From contig NZ_KE386799.1 of assembly GCF_000428785.1 (NCBI RefSeq), positions 5,690 through 69,689 on the forward strand: a stretch of DNA of 64,000 bases, read 5' to 3'. The notes below the pieces were generated by a model. The model was given only the letters and a program-made list of their open reading frames with translations, ran no database searches and was not told where the DNA came from. This DNA comes from Conchiformibius kuhniae DSM 17694. Lineage in GTDB: Bacteria; Pseudomonadota; Gammaproteobacteria; Burkholderiales; Neisseriaceae. Made by a program: the position numbers and the translations under genes. Positions 43,161 through 50,056 of the stretch are shown piece after piece (position 1 is the stretch's first letter; the number at the start of each line of letters is the position of its first letter).

Positions 43161-43406
43161 ATGAATGTATTTTTCAAGAAAACAAGAATGTTCACATGGC
43201 TGGCGCTTGGGTGTTTGGCGGCATGCGCTTCCGAACCGTATTATTTTTGGGAAAAGCAGGGCGTGAGTCAGGCGAAAACCCGTGATGTGTTGGGCTTTTG
43301 CCGTCAGGACGTGGGCGCGGACAGGCTTGCCAAAGCGCAGGCGGAGAAGCTGGTGGGCTATTGTATGCGCTCGAAAGGTTTTGTGCTGAAACAAGGCTAC
43401 CGTTAG
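43161..43406 (+). CDS. Small lipoprotein
   Basis: An 81-aa lipoprotein with signal peptide ending LALGCLAAC (acylation at Cys22). The mature part has SQAKTRDVLGFCRQDVG and LVGYCMRSKGFVLK, a two-cysteine pattern (C...CM..KGF) common to small neisserial lipoproteins of unknown function. ATG 43161 has AAAGGA eight bases upstream. It follows the YecR-like gene by 60 bp and may be cotranscribed. Its TAG stop (43404-43406) is formed by MITE f. Confidence 0.78.
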   Translation: MNVFFKKTRMFTWLALGCLAACASEPYYFWEKQGVSQAKTRDVLGFCRQDVGADRLAKAQAEKLVGYCMRSKGFVLKQGYR

Positions 43407-43582
43407 GGCGTGTCATCAATTGACCAAGAAAACACGGCACCGCCATTCCCGCACAGGCGGGAAGCCAAGTCGAAGCACGACAAGACTTGATAAAATATGG
43501 CTTGCCAAGCATCGGGCAGTGGCTTTCCGTATTCGCAGAAATGACGGTGCAGGGATTTTTCGGTTAATTGGCGACACGCTCC
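43404..43582 (+). repeat. MITE-like element f
   Basis: About 179 bp: left end TAGGGCGTGTCATCAATTGA, right end TTTTTCGGTTAATTGGCGAC then ACGCTCC. The internal dRS3 palindromes are slightly decayed (ATTCCCGCACAGGCGGGAAG; CTTTCCGTATTCGCAGAAAT). The left TA forms the stop of the small lipoprotein gene. Confidence 0.8.
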
Positions 43583-43603
43583 GGTGCTTTGTTGAAGCAA
43601 TCA

Positions 43604-43628
43604 CGCCGTTTCCCCGCAGGAAACGGCG
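43604..43628 (-). terminator. Hairpin after the MFS gene
   Basis: CGCCGTTTCC / GGAAACGGCG form a 10-bp stem with a 5-nt loop; the minus strand then has only TGATTG, so termination may be weak. Confidence 0.55.
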
Positions 43629-43649
43629 TTTTGGTATGCCGCGTCGTTA

Positions 43650-44861
43650 TCAGCCGCGCCGCCACACCTGCGGCGACAGCAGCGACAACAACGCCAATCC
43701 CGACACCGTACACGCCAACATCATGCCGCCCATCACCTGTGCCGTGCCGTTGTGCAGCGTGGTGGCGAGCAGCGCCGCACCCGCGCCCGCCAACGATGCC
43801 GTTGCCAACAACAGCGCATTGGCACTACCGCCGTTTTCACGGAAAAATTCCATAAACAATGCCTGTGTGTTCGCCACCACAAAGCCCTGCGTGCCGACCG
43901 ATACCATCGCACACGCCAACAAGCCCGCCGCAGACGGCAGCGCACCGCCCCACGTCATCGCCGCCAATGCCGTGTTTGCCGACAACTGCACGGCAATGCC
44001 CGTCAGCAAAATGCTTTCCGGCGGGCTGCCGCGCCGCAACCGCCATGCGGTGGTACGGTTAAACAGCGCCATCATGCCGATGTTGCCCGCAAACGCCCAA
44101 GCGTATTGGTGCGGGGTCAAGCCGTATAACTGCATGTACACAAACGGCGATTCCGTTAAGAATACCAGCATGGACGAAAACGAAGCCGCCTGAAAACACA
44201 AAAAACCCAAAGCCGGACGGGTTGCCAGCACGTTGCGGTAACGCGCCAGCACCACGCGCAAAATATCGCGGGTAAACGGCTCGGCGGTTTTGTGTTTCGG
44301 CAAAAAACGCACCAGTAAAGCGCACACCAACGCCGCATAAGCCAGCAAAAACACAAACACCAGCCGCCAGCCGCCCAAAGTTTGCAGCCCCGCGCCAATC
44401 ATCGGCGCGAGCGAGGGCGCAGCCATCATGATGATGCCAATCAGCGCAAACATTTGCGCCGCTTCGCGCCCCTGATAATTGTCGCGCACCACCGCGCCGA
44501 CCACCACCGATGCCATGCCCGCGCCCACCGCCTGCACCACCCGCAACAGCAAAAGCTGCGGCGCGGTTTGCACCAATACCAGCCCCGCGCTGCCGAGCAT
44601 GTACACCGTCAAACCCGCCACCGCCAGATTTTTCCGCCCCTTGATGTCGGCGAGCGAACCGCCGAGCAATTGCCCGAATGCCACACCCAAAATAAAGCTG
44701 CCCAAACTTTTTTCAATATAATGAATGTCGGCGCGTAAATCCTGCGCGATTTGCGGCAGTGCGGGCAGATACGCGTCCACCGAAAACGGCATCACCGCCA
44801 CCAGCATGGCGAGCAAAAACGCCATTTGGCGGTCGGAAAGCGGACGGGGCAGGTTGCTCAT
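43650..44861 (-). CDS. MFS drug transporter, Bcr/CflA type
   Basis: A 403-aa inner-membrane proton antiporter with twelve helices (DHA1 family). Diagnostic: AVMPFSVDAYLPALPQIA in helix 1, the loop 2-3 motif GSLADIKGRKN, and RVVQAVGAGMASVV in helix 4. Relatives export bicyclomycin, sulphonamides or cysteine; the substrate here is unknown. ATG 44861 has GGAGAAAG upstream; the extension to 44894 overlaps the tRNA terminator and is rejected. Confidence 0.92.
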   Translation of the reverse strand: MSNLPRPLSDRQMAFLLAMLVAVMPFSVDAYLPALPQIAQDLRADIHYIEKSLGSFILGVAFGQLLGGSLADIKGRKNLAVAGLTVYMLGSAGLVLVQTAPQLLLLRVVQAVGAGMASVVVGAVVRDNYQGREAAQMFALIGIIMMAAPSLAPMIGAGLQTLGGWRLVFVFLLAYAALVCALLVRFLPKHKTAEPFTRDILRVVLARYRNVLATRPALGFLCFQAASFSSMLVFLTESPFVYMQLYGLTPHQYAWAFAGNIGMMALFNRTTAWRLRRGSPPESILLTGIAVQLSANTALAAMTWGGALPSAAGLLACAMVSVGTQGFVVANTQALFMEFFRENGGSANALLLATASLAGAGAALLATTLHNGTAQVMGGMMLACTVSGLALLSLLSPQVWRRG

Positions 44862-44878
44862 GGCTTTCTCCAAAAAAA

Positions 44879-44908
44879 TCAGGCAGCCCAACAAATAAGG
44901 CTGCCTGA
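44879..44908 (-). terminator. Uptake-sequence terminator behind tRNA-Pro
   Basis: On the minus strand TCAGGCAGCC and GGCTGCCTGA pair over 10 bp with a 10-nt loop, followed by seven T residues. It begins five bases after the tRNA. One arm is an exact DUS (44898-44909). Confidence 0.85.
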
Positions 44909-44913
44909 AAAAT

Positions 44914-44990
<77 letters not shown>

Positions 44991-45037
44991 TAAAGATGCG
45001 TATTATACGGGCTGTTATCCGTTTTGACAAGACCTGT

Positions 45038-46012
45038 TTAGCGGCGGCGGCGCGAACCGGGCAATGCCATGTCCGCCCACTTCATCACGCCCGCCACTTC
45101 TGCCGGATTGAGTTCGTAAAACTGTCCGCGTTTCAAACGCTTGGGCAGCGCAATCGGCCCGAAGCCCACGCGCACCAAACGGCTGACGGTCAAACCGAAA
45201 TGCTCAAAAATCCGCCGCACCTCGCGGTTGCGCCCCTCTTTAATCACCACATGATACCAACGGTTTGCGCCCTCGCCGCCCTGTTCGCGGATACGCGCCA
45301 AACGCGCTTCGCCGTCTTCCAGCATCACGCCTTCTTCGGTGAGTTGGCGCAGTTGCTCCGCGTCCAAACCGCCCAACACGCGCACGGCGTATTCGCGTTC
45401 CACTTCAAAACGCGGGTGGGCGAAACGCTGCACCAGCTCGCCGGAAGTGGTCAAAATCATCAGCCCGCAGGTGTTGATGTCCAGCCGCCCGATGGCGACC
45501 CAACGGCTGCTCGCCGCCTGCGGCAAACGGTCAAACACGCTCACGCGCCCTTGTGGGTCATCGCGGGAAACGATTTCGCCTTCCTGTTTGTAATACAAGA
45601 TGATGCGCGGCAAACGGTCGGGCCATTTCAGCTTAATCGCGCTGCCTTTTACCGTTACTTGGTCATCGGGCGACACTTTGTCGCCCAGCGATGCGGTGCG
45701 CCCGTTGACGGCGACCCAGCCGTTTTCAATCCACGCTTCCATTTCGCGGCGCGAACCGACACCCGAAGCCGCCAGAGCTTTTTGCAGGCGCACGGGTTCC
45801 ATGCGCGACAAATCGCCGCGTTGTTCGCGCAAGTCGCGGGAACGGTTTTGGATTTTTTGGTTCGGCGCGCGCACGGCGAGTTTTTTGGCGCGGGTGGTGC
45901 GGGTTTTCGGCGCGGCGGTTTCGGGACGCGGCGCGGCGGCAGACGGGCGGCGGGCGGATTTTTTGCCGCCGCCGTCCCGAAATTCGCGTTTGGTTTTGAT
46001 TTTGTTTTTCAT
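45038..46012 (-). CDS. rluB: 23S rRNA pseudouridine synthase RluB
   Basis: Modifies U2605 (E. coli numbering) of 23S rRNA. The 324-aa protein has a basic, disordered N-terminal extension (about 1-70), an S4 RNA-binding domain (VRLQKALAASGVGSRREMEA, about 75-130) and the catalytic domain with Asp in GRLDINTCGLMILT. The Glu-to-Asn/Arg-rich VVIKEGRNREVRRIFEH motif marks the RluB/E/F group; RluB is the best fit by length and tail. Gene order rluB next to scpB is widespread. Confidence 0.92.
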   Translation of the reverse strand: MKNKIKTKREFRDGGGKKSARRPSAAAPRPETAAPKTRTTRAKKLAVRAPNQKIQNRSRDLREQRGDLSRMEPVRLQKALAASGVGSRREMEAWIENGWVAVNGRTASLGDKVSPDDQVTVKGSAIKLKWPDRLPRIILYYKQEGEIVSRDDPQGRVSVFDRLPQAASSRWVAIGRLDINTCGLMILTTSGELVQRFAHPRFEVEREYAVRVLGGLDAEQLRQLTEEGVMLEDGEARLARIREQGGEGANRWYHVVIKEGRNREVRRIFEHFGLTVSRLVRVGFGPIALPKRLKRGQFYELNPAEVAGVMKWADMALPGSRRRR

Positions 46013-46031
46013 TGTATTGATTTGTTTGGAT

Positions 46032-46253
46032 TTAAGATGGGTCGCCGAAACCTTCCTGCCAATGGATTTTGTTCAATTCGTATTCGTCAATGTGAAAACC
46101 ATCGGGATAATCGCGGAAGCCCGGTTGCGACAACAACGCGGTTTTGGCAGCTTCGGCGGCGGCGATATCGGTGAACACGCCTATCATTTTAACATCTTCA
46201 TAATAATCGTCTTCTTCGGGACGGACATGATGCAAGACGTAAACGCTGTTCAT
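46032..46253 (-). CDS. Small conserved protein (DUF7336-like)
   Basis: A 73-aa cytosolic protein: VYVLHHVRPEEDDYYEDVKM, then IGVFTDIAAAEAAKTALLSQ and PGFRDYPDGFHIDEYEL. This pattern (short beta strand, 'E.KMIGVF' strand, helix of alternating Ala/Glu, 'PGF' turn) is that of small DUF7336-type proteins often encoded beside unrelated genes. Role unknown. The start overlaps the scpB stop in an ATGA, so the two are coupled; rluB follows after 19 bp. Confidence 0.75.
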   Translation of the reverse strand: MNSVYVLHHVRPEEDDYYEDVKMIGVFTDIAAAEAAKTALLSQPGFRDYPDGFHIDEYELNKIHWQEGFGDPS

Positions 46254-46792
46254 GTATCGGTTTCCTCATCTGAAAAGACTGCGCCCAAATCGGCAAGCGG
46301 CGGCAGTTCGTCCAAGCCGTTCAAGCCGAAATCGCTTAAAAACGCGGCGGTGGTCGCCCACAAAGTCGGTTTGCCGATGCTGTCGCGCTGCCCTGCGGCG
46401 GCAATCCAGCCGCGTTCCTGCAAGACCTGCATCACGTTCTGCGACACGGACACGCCGCGCACGGCTTCAATGTCGCCGCGCGTAACCGGTTGTTTATACG
46501 CAATCACCGCCAAAGTTTCCAACACGGCGCGGGAATAACGCGGCGGACGCTGCTGCTGCCATTGTCCCAATCGGGAAAAAGCCTCCGCGCACACTCGGAA
46601 ACGCCAGCCTGCCGCCGTTTGCTCCAAGGTTAAGGCACGGTTTTGCCAATGTTTTTGCAAATCGTGCAGATGCGCCCGCACTGCTTCCCGCGACAAGGGC
46701 GGTTCGCACAGGCGGCACAAGGCGGCTTCGCCAAGCGGTTCGGCACTGGTAAGCAAGGCGGCTTCCAGCAGCAGGGGCGGCGGCAACGGCAT
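46250..46792 (-). CDS. scpB: Segregation and condensation protein ScpB
   Basis: Winged-helix subunit of the SMC-ScpAB condensin that organises chromosomes. The 180-aa protein has two winged-helix regions; the signature SRAVLETLAVIAYKQPVTRGDIEAVRGV spans about 88-115, followed by GWIAAAGQRDSIGKPTLWATT. The usual partner scpA is not adjacent. The stop overlaps the next gene. A palindromic uptake sequence lies just upstream of the start at 46794. Confidence 0.93.
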   Translation of the reverse strand: MPLPPPLLLEAALLTSAEPLGEAALCRLCEPPLSREAVRAHLHDLQKHWQNRALTLEQTAAGWRFRVCAEAFSRLGQWQQQRPPRYSRAVLETLAVIAYKQPVTRGDIEAVRGVSVSQNVMQVLQERGWIAAAGQRDSIGKPTLWATTAAFLSDFGLNGLDELPPLADLGAVFSDEETDT

Positions 46793-46810
46793 GTTCAGGC
46801 AGCCTGAAAA

Positions 46811-47476
46811 TCAACGCCGTCTGCGCCCGCCACCGAAGCGGCTGCCGGACGGTTTTTGATGATTGCTGTAGCCCTGCTGGGTTTGGCGGTATTGCTGCTG
46901 CGCGGGCTGGGCGGCGCGTTGGTCGGGCGACTGCTGCTGCGCGGGCGCGTTGGCAGGTACGAAAGGCTTGTTTTGCGGCGCGGTGGCGGCAGGTTTCGGC
47001 GGCGGAATTTGGCTGGGGTGTTTCGCCTGATAGTCTTTGTGGACGCGCTCCACGGCGGCGGTGGGTTTGGGCGCGGGTTCGTATTTGTTTTTATTCATGG
47101 CGTTGGCCGCCAAATAGCCCGCCGCCGCACCGAGTGCGCCATACAGCAGCCAACTGCCGGTGTCGGGGTCAAACGTGTATTGCTGGCCGTCCTTGCCCTG
47201 CACCACTTCGCCCGCTTTGGCGGCTGCCTGTGCTTCTTTGGGAATGGTGTTCGCCACTTCCGAAGCGGCAAGCTGGTACACCTGCGCCGCGCCGGAAGCG
47301 GCTTGTGCGCCAGCGTTTTGCACTTCGTTTTGCAGGCGTTTGATTTCGGCTTCTTGTTTTAGCAATTCAATTTTTTTATTGTTTTCCTGAATTTGCTTGT
47401 CTTGTTCGTTTTGACCGCCGCCGCAGGCAGCCAGCGCCAGCAGCGTTGCTGCTGCCGTCAGAGAGAGTTTGTTCAT
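46811..47476 (-). CDS. Lipoprotein with coiled coil and Pro/Gln-rich tail
   Basis: A 221-aa lipoprotein: signal peptide ending LLALAAC (Cys18), a charged coiled coil (about 25-58; QENNKKIELLKQEAEIKRLQ), an Ala-rich part, then a small hydrophobic Gly/Ala segment (SWLLYGALGAAAGYLAANAM, about 108-127) that could cross a membrane, and a basic Gln/Pro/Arg tail ending RFGGGRRRR. No family recognised. AAGGAAA precedes the ATG. Lies upstream of scpB on the same strand. Confidence 0.75.
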   Translation of the reverse strand: MNKLSLTAAATLLALAACGGGQNEQDKQIQENNKKIELLKQEAEIKRLQNEVQNAGAQAASGAAQVYQLAASEVANTIPKEAQAAAKAGEVVQGKDGQQYTFDPDTGSWLLYGALGAAAGYLAANAMNKNKYEPAPKPTAAVERVHKDYQAKHPSQIPPPKPAATAPQNKPFVPANAPAQQQSPDQRAAQPAQQQYRQTQQGYSNHQKPSGSRFGGGRRRR

Positions 47477-47659
47477 TGTGTTTCCTTAATTGATGTTGGT
47501 TGCAAATCTAAAGTCCGTTTGTCGTGCCGGAACGTTTTTTATCCGCCAAACAAGGCGGAAAACTGCGTCAATACTGCACGGAAAAGAGAATATGCAGCCC
47601 CATTCGGCATCATTGCCGCAAACCGAGCGGAAACATCATTGTAGCGGAAATCCCACGCT

Positions 47660-48508
47660 TTAGGGGTTTTGTGCAATATATTCGTTCAATTTTGCGACCG
47701 CATTATAATGATGAAAACGCGCATAAACACTCGTCTTATCGCGGTCTTTCAAATCAAACAGCGCATCGTGCCAATAAGCAATCAAAGCGCGGCGCACGCC
47801 GGGCAAGTGCAAAAATTCGGCAGCCGTTGCAAAGTCGCCGACAAAGTGTACGCATACCGCACGCGGCCAAGCGGTTTGATAATGTGCCGCCACCGTTTTG
47901 CCGCCGTGTGCTGCCAACCAAACCGCCACTTCGTCAAAATCCAAAATCAAACAGTCGGTTAAAATCATGTGTTCGGTCGGACGGCTTTTGCGGTTCAATG
48001 TGGCAAATGCCACCTCATGCGGGCCGATGTTCAGCGTAAAATAACGCCCTCCCTCCGTTGCCGGAAACAAAACAAACGTCCAAGCGCCCTGATATGCCAG
48101 CCAATGCGTCAAGCCCGCAAACACAAACAATTGCTGCAGATAATCGCGAAACGGCGCATCGTAAAACATACGGTCTACTTTGGGCTTGCCGATAATTTCA
48201 TCTTCATCAACGGCATGAAAAGCATCTGATGCTTCTTTCAGGCTGATGCGGAACAGCTCTTTTTGATGGGGCAGCCGCGTATTCAAACGGCTGCGGAACG
48301 CATAATGCAAACTGCGTTTTACCTTGCGCCAGTTGCGCACTTGGCGAAAATCCGCCAACTCCCACTTGCCCCAGTGCTTGTACGGCTCGCTGTGGTTGAT
48401 TTCTTTCAGACGTTTAAACGGCGGATAGTCGCTGCCACCGATTTTCAAGCTGTCGCAGTTTGGCGAAACCAAAACATAAACATAGCCTTGTGTATCAGTT
48501 GCCACCAT
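47660..48508 (-). CDS. GIY-YIG (T5orf172-like) domain protein
   Basis: A 282-aa protein. Residues about 8-85 form a T5orf172/GIY-YIG nuclease-like domain: GYVYVLVSPNCDSLKIGGSD with the GIY- and YIG-type strands replaced by YVYVL and LKIGG, then FRQVRNWRKVKRSLHYAF. The remaining 190 aa contain FDEVAVWLAAHGGKTVAAHY and RFHHYNAVAKLNEYI and were not recognised. Nuclease activity is not certain. The start overlaps the rbgA stop region by 14 bases, so it is probably read from the same mRNA. Confidence 0.75.
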   Translation of the reverse strand: MVATDTQGYVYVLVSPNCDSLKIGGSDYPPFKRLKEINHSEPYKHWGKWELADFRQVRNWRKVKRSLHYAFRSRLNTRLPHQKELFRISLKEASDAFHAVDEDEIIGKPKVDRMFYDAPFRDYLQQLFVFAGLTHWLAYQGAWTFVLFPATEGGRYFTLNIGPHEVAFATLNRKSRPTEHMILTDCLILDFDEVAVWLAAHGGKTVAAHYQTAWPRAVCVHFVGDFATAAEFLHLPGVRRALIAYWHDALFDLKDRDKTSVYARFHHYNAVAKLNEYIAQNP

Positions 48509-49430
48509 TTCCCTTTCGCGCCGCTTTTTTCGCTTCGCGTTCGGCTTTCAATTCCGCCTCGCGCCGTTGCGCCGTTTTCAGCCAGCCTGCCCATTGCTGC
48601 GGCGTTTCCAGCGTGATGCGCCCGATGTGTCCGCCGCGAAAATCCACCAACACCCGTTCCGCCGCTTTCTGATAATTCACCCGTCCGCCACCGAGCAGCG
48701 CACCGCATTTTTGCGCCACCCATTCCAGCCACGCCACATCGTCCCAATGGCTGCTCGGGTCTTTGTCGGCGGCATAACGCGCCTGCAAAAGCGGCAGATA
48801 ATGACGGCGCAAATAATCCAGCAACACCAAAGCCACTTCCTCTTCGTCCAGCGCATTGCGCCCCACCGCGCCGCTTGCCGCCAAATTATAACCACCTTGT
48901 TCCACAATGATTTTCGGCCACAACATTCCGGGCGTGTCGTACAGCCAGAAATCATCGGCGAGAAACAAACGCTGTTCCGCTTTGGTAATGCCCGGTTCGT
49001 TACCGGTTTTGGCGGATTTTTTGCCAATCATACCGTTGATTAAAGTGGATTTTCCCACATTCGGAATCCCGCAAATCAACACCCGCAACGGCTTGTCCAA
49101 ACCACTGCGCTGCGGCAGCAGCTCGCGGCAGGTGCGACTGATTTTGGCGGCTGCCTGATTGTCGGACGCGTCCAAAGCCAAAGCGCGGGTTTGCGCCTGC
49201 GCCTGATAATGCGCCAGCCACAATGCCGTGCGCTCCGGGTCGGCAAGGTCTTGTTTGTTGAGAATATTCAGCTTCGGCTTGCCGCGTGCAAGCTGCGCCA
49301 GCAGGGGATTGCTGCTGGAAGCGGGCAAACGCGCGTCCAGCATTTCAATCACCATATCAATGTTTTTCATGCGTTCGGCGATGGCCTTTTTCGCCTTGTT
49401 CATGTGTCCGGGAAACCATTGAATCGCCAT
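48495..49430 (-). CDS. rbgA: Ribosome biogenesis GTPase RbgA/YlqF
   Basis: Circularly permuted GTPase needed for late 50S assembly. The 311-aa protein begins IQWFPGHMNKAKKAI, has the G4 motif NKQD (58-61) ahead of the P-loop GIPNVGKSTLINGM (about 120-133) and then DTPGMLWPK (G3), the permuted order G4-G1-G3. A C-terminal RNA-binding helix domain follows. The promoter lies at 49543-49572 and a terminator-like hairpin sits in the leader, so expression may be attenuated. Confidence 0.95.
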   Translation of the reverse strand: MAIQWFPGHMNKAKKAIAERMKNIDMVIEMLDARLPASSSNPLLAQLARGKPKLNILNKQDLADPERTALWLAHYQAQAQTRALALDASDNQAAAKISRTCRELLPQRSGLDKPLRVLICGIPNVGKSTLINGMIGKKSAKTGNEPGITKAEQRLFLADDFWLYDTPGMLWPKIIVEQGGYNLAASGAVGRNALDEEEVALVLLDYLRRHYLPLLQARYAADKDPSSHWDDVAWLEWVAQKCGALLGGGRVNYQKAAERVLVDFRGGHIGRITLETPQQWAGWLKTAQRREAELKAEREAKKAARKGNGGN

Positions 49431-49445
49431 AATGTTTTACCAAGC

Positions 49446-49479
49446 AAAAAAATGCGCATACCCGATTACGGATATGCGC
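49446..49479 (-). terminator. Terminator-like hairpin in the rbgA leader
   Basis: On the minus strand GCGCATA pairs with TATGCGC (49473-49479 with 49454-49460) around a 12-nt loop whose TCCG/CGGG sequences extend the stem, and is followed by seven T residues. It lies between the rbgA promoter and the ATG, 16 bases before the start codon. Confidence 0.65.
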
Positions 49480-49522
49480 CAAGTCTACAAAGGAGAAATA
49501 GAGGAGAAATATCCCGCCGCAT
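49466..49522 (-). CDS. Possible 18-codon leader peptide
   Basis: ATG 49522 opens MRRDISPLFLLCRLGAYP, with the stop codon falling inside the loop of the leader hairpin. There is no clear ribosome site. The position between promoter and terminator is that of a leader peptide, but no run of one regulatory codon is seen (four Leu in seven residues is the nearest). It may not be translated. Confidence 0.25.
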   Translation of the reverse strand: MRRDISPLFLLCRLGAYP

Positions 49523-49542
49523 CACTGCAACGGAACGCAGCC

Positions 49543-49572
49543 ATTATGCGGCATTTGGCGCAAAGGTGTCAA
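49543..49572 (-). promoter_or_regulatory. Promoter of rbgA
   Basis: Minus strand: perfect TTGACA (49572-49567), 18-bp spacer, CATAAT (49548-49543). The start near 49536 gives a leader of about 105 nt containing the terminator-like hairpin. Confidence 0.75.
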
Positions 49573-49648
49573 ATCAAGATTTGCCCCATTTGTATTATTT
49601 TTTTATAAGAAACATCAAGATTTGTTAAACCGAAGCCGTCATGCGCCC

Positions 49649-50041
49649 TCAGCCCTTGCCCGTTTGCTTCATGCGCTGATGATTTTGCAGCAATTTGGTA
49701 AACGCCAAAATCAATTGCTCTTCGGTAAACGGCTTGCAGATAAATCCGCGCGCGCCGTATTGCAAGGCACGCAAGCCCGTTTGGCGGTCGGACAGCGCCG
49801 ACACCACCAAAATGCTCACGTCCGAGCTCAACGCCCTGATGCGCTTGATGCACTCCAAACCGTCTACTTTGGGCATGGTCAAATCCATGGTAATCAAATC
49901 GGGGCGGTGCTGCATGAACAGCTCTACGGCTTCTTCGCCGTTGGACGCTGTGGCCACCACTTCAATTTGCATGCCTTCCATGCTGCGTTCAATACGGTTG
50001 CGGATGATGTTTGAATCGTCCACAATCATCAGTTTAGCCAT
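49649..50041 (-). CDS. CheY-like single-domain response regulator
   Basis: A 130-aa receiver domain with no output domain. The acidic pocket is Asp8/Asp9 (MIVDDS), the phospho-acceptor is Asp53 (TMDLTMPKVDG), with Ser/Thr in VVSALS and the Lys in GFICKPF all present, so it should be phosphorylated. It is the last gene of a three-gene set, 15 bp after the kinase at 50057, and is presumably its target. What it then controls is unknown: no flagellar or switch genes are in the window, and a diguanylate or DNA-binding module is absent. Confidence 0.92.
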   Translation of the reverse strand: MAKLMIVDDSNIIRNRIERSMEGMQIEVVATASNGEEAVELFMQHRPDLITMDLTMPKVDGLECIKRIRALSSDVSILVVSALSDRQTGLRALQYGARGFICKPFTEEQLILAFTKLLQNHQRMKQTGKG

Positions 50042-50056
50042 ATTTGTTGCCCCGTA

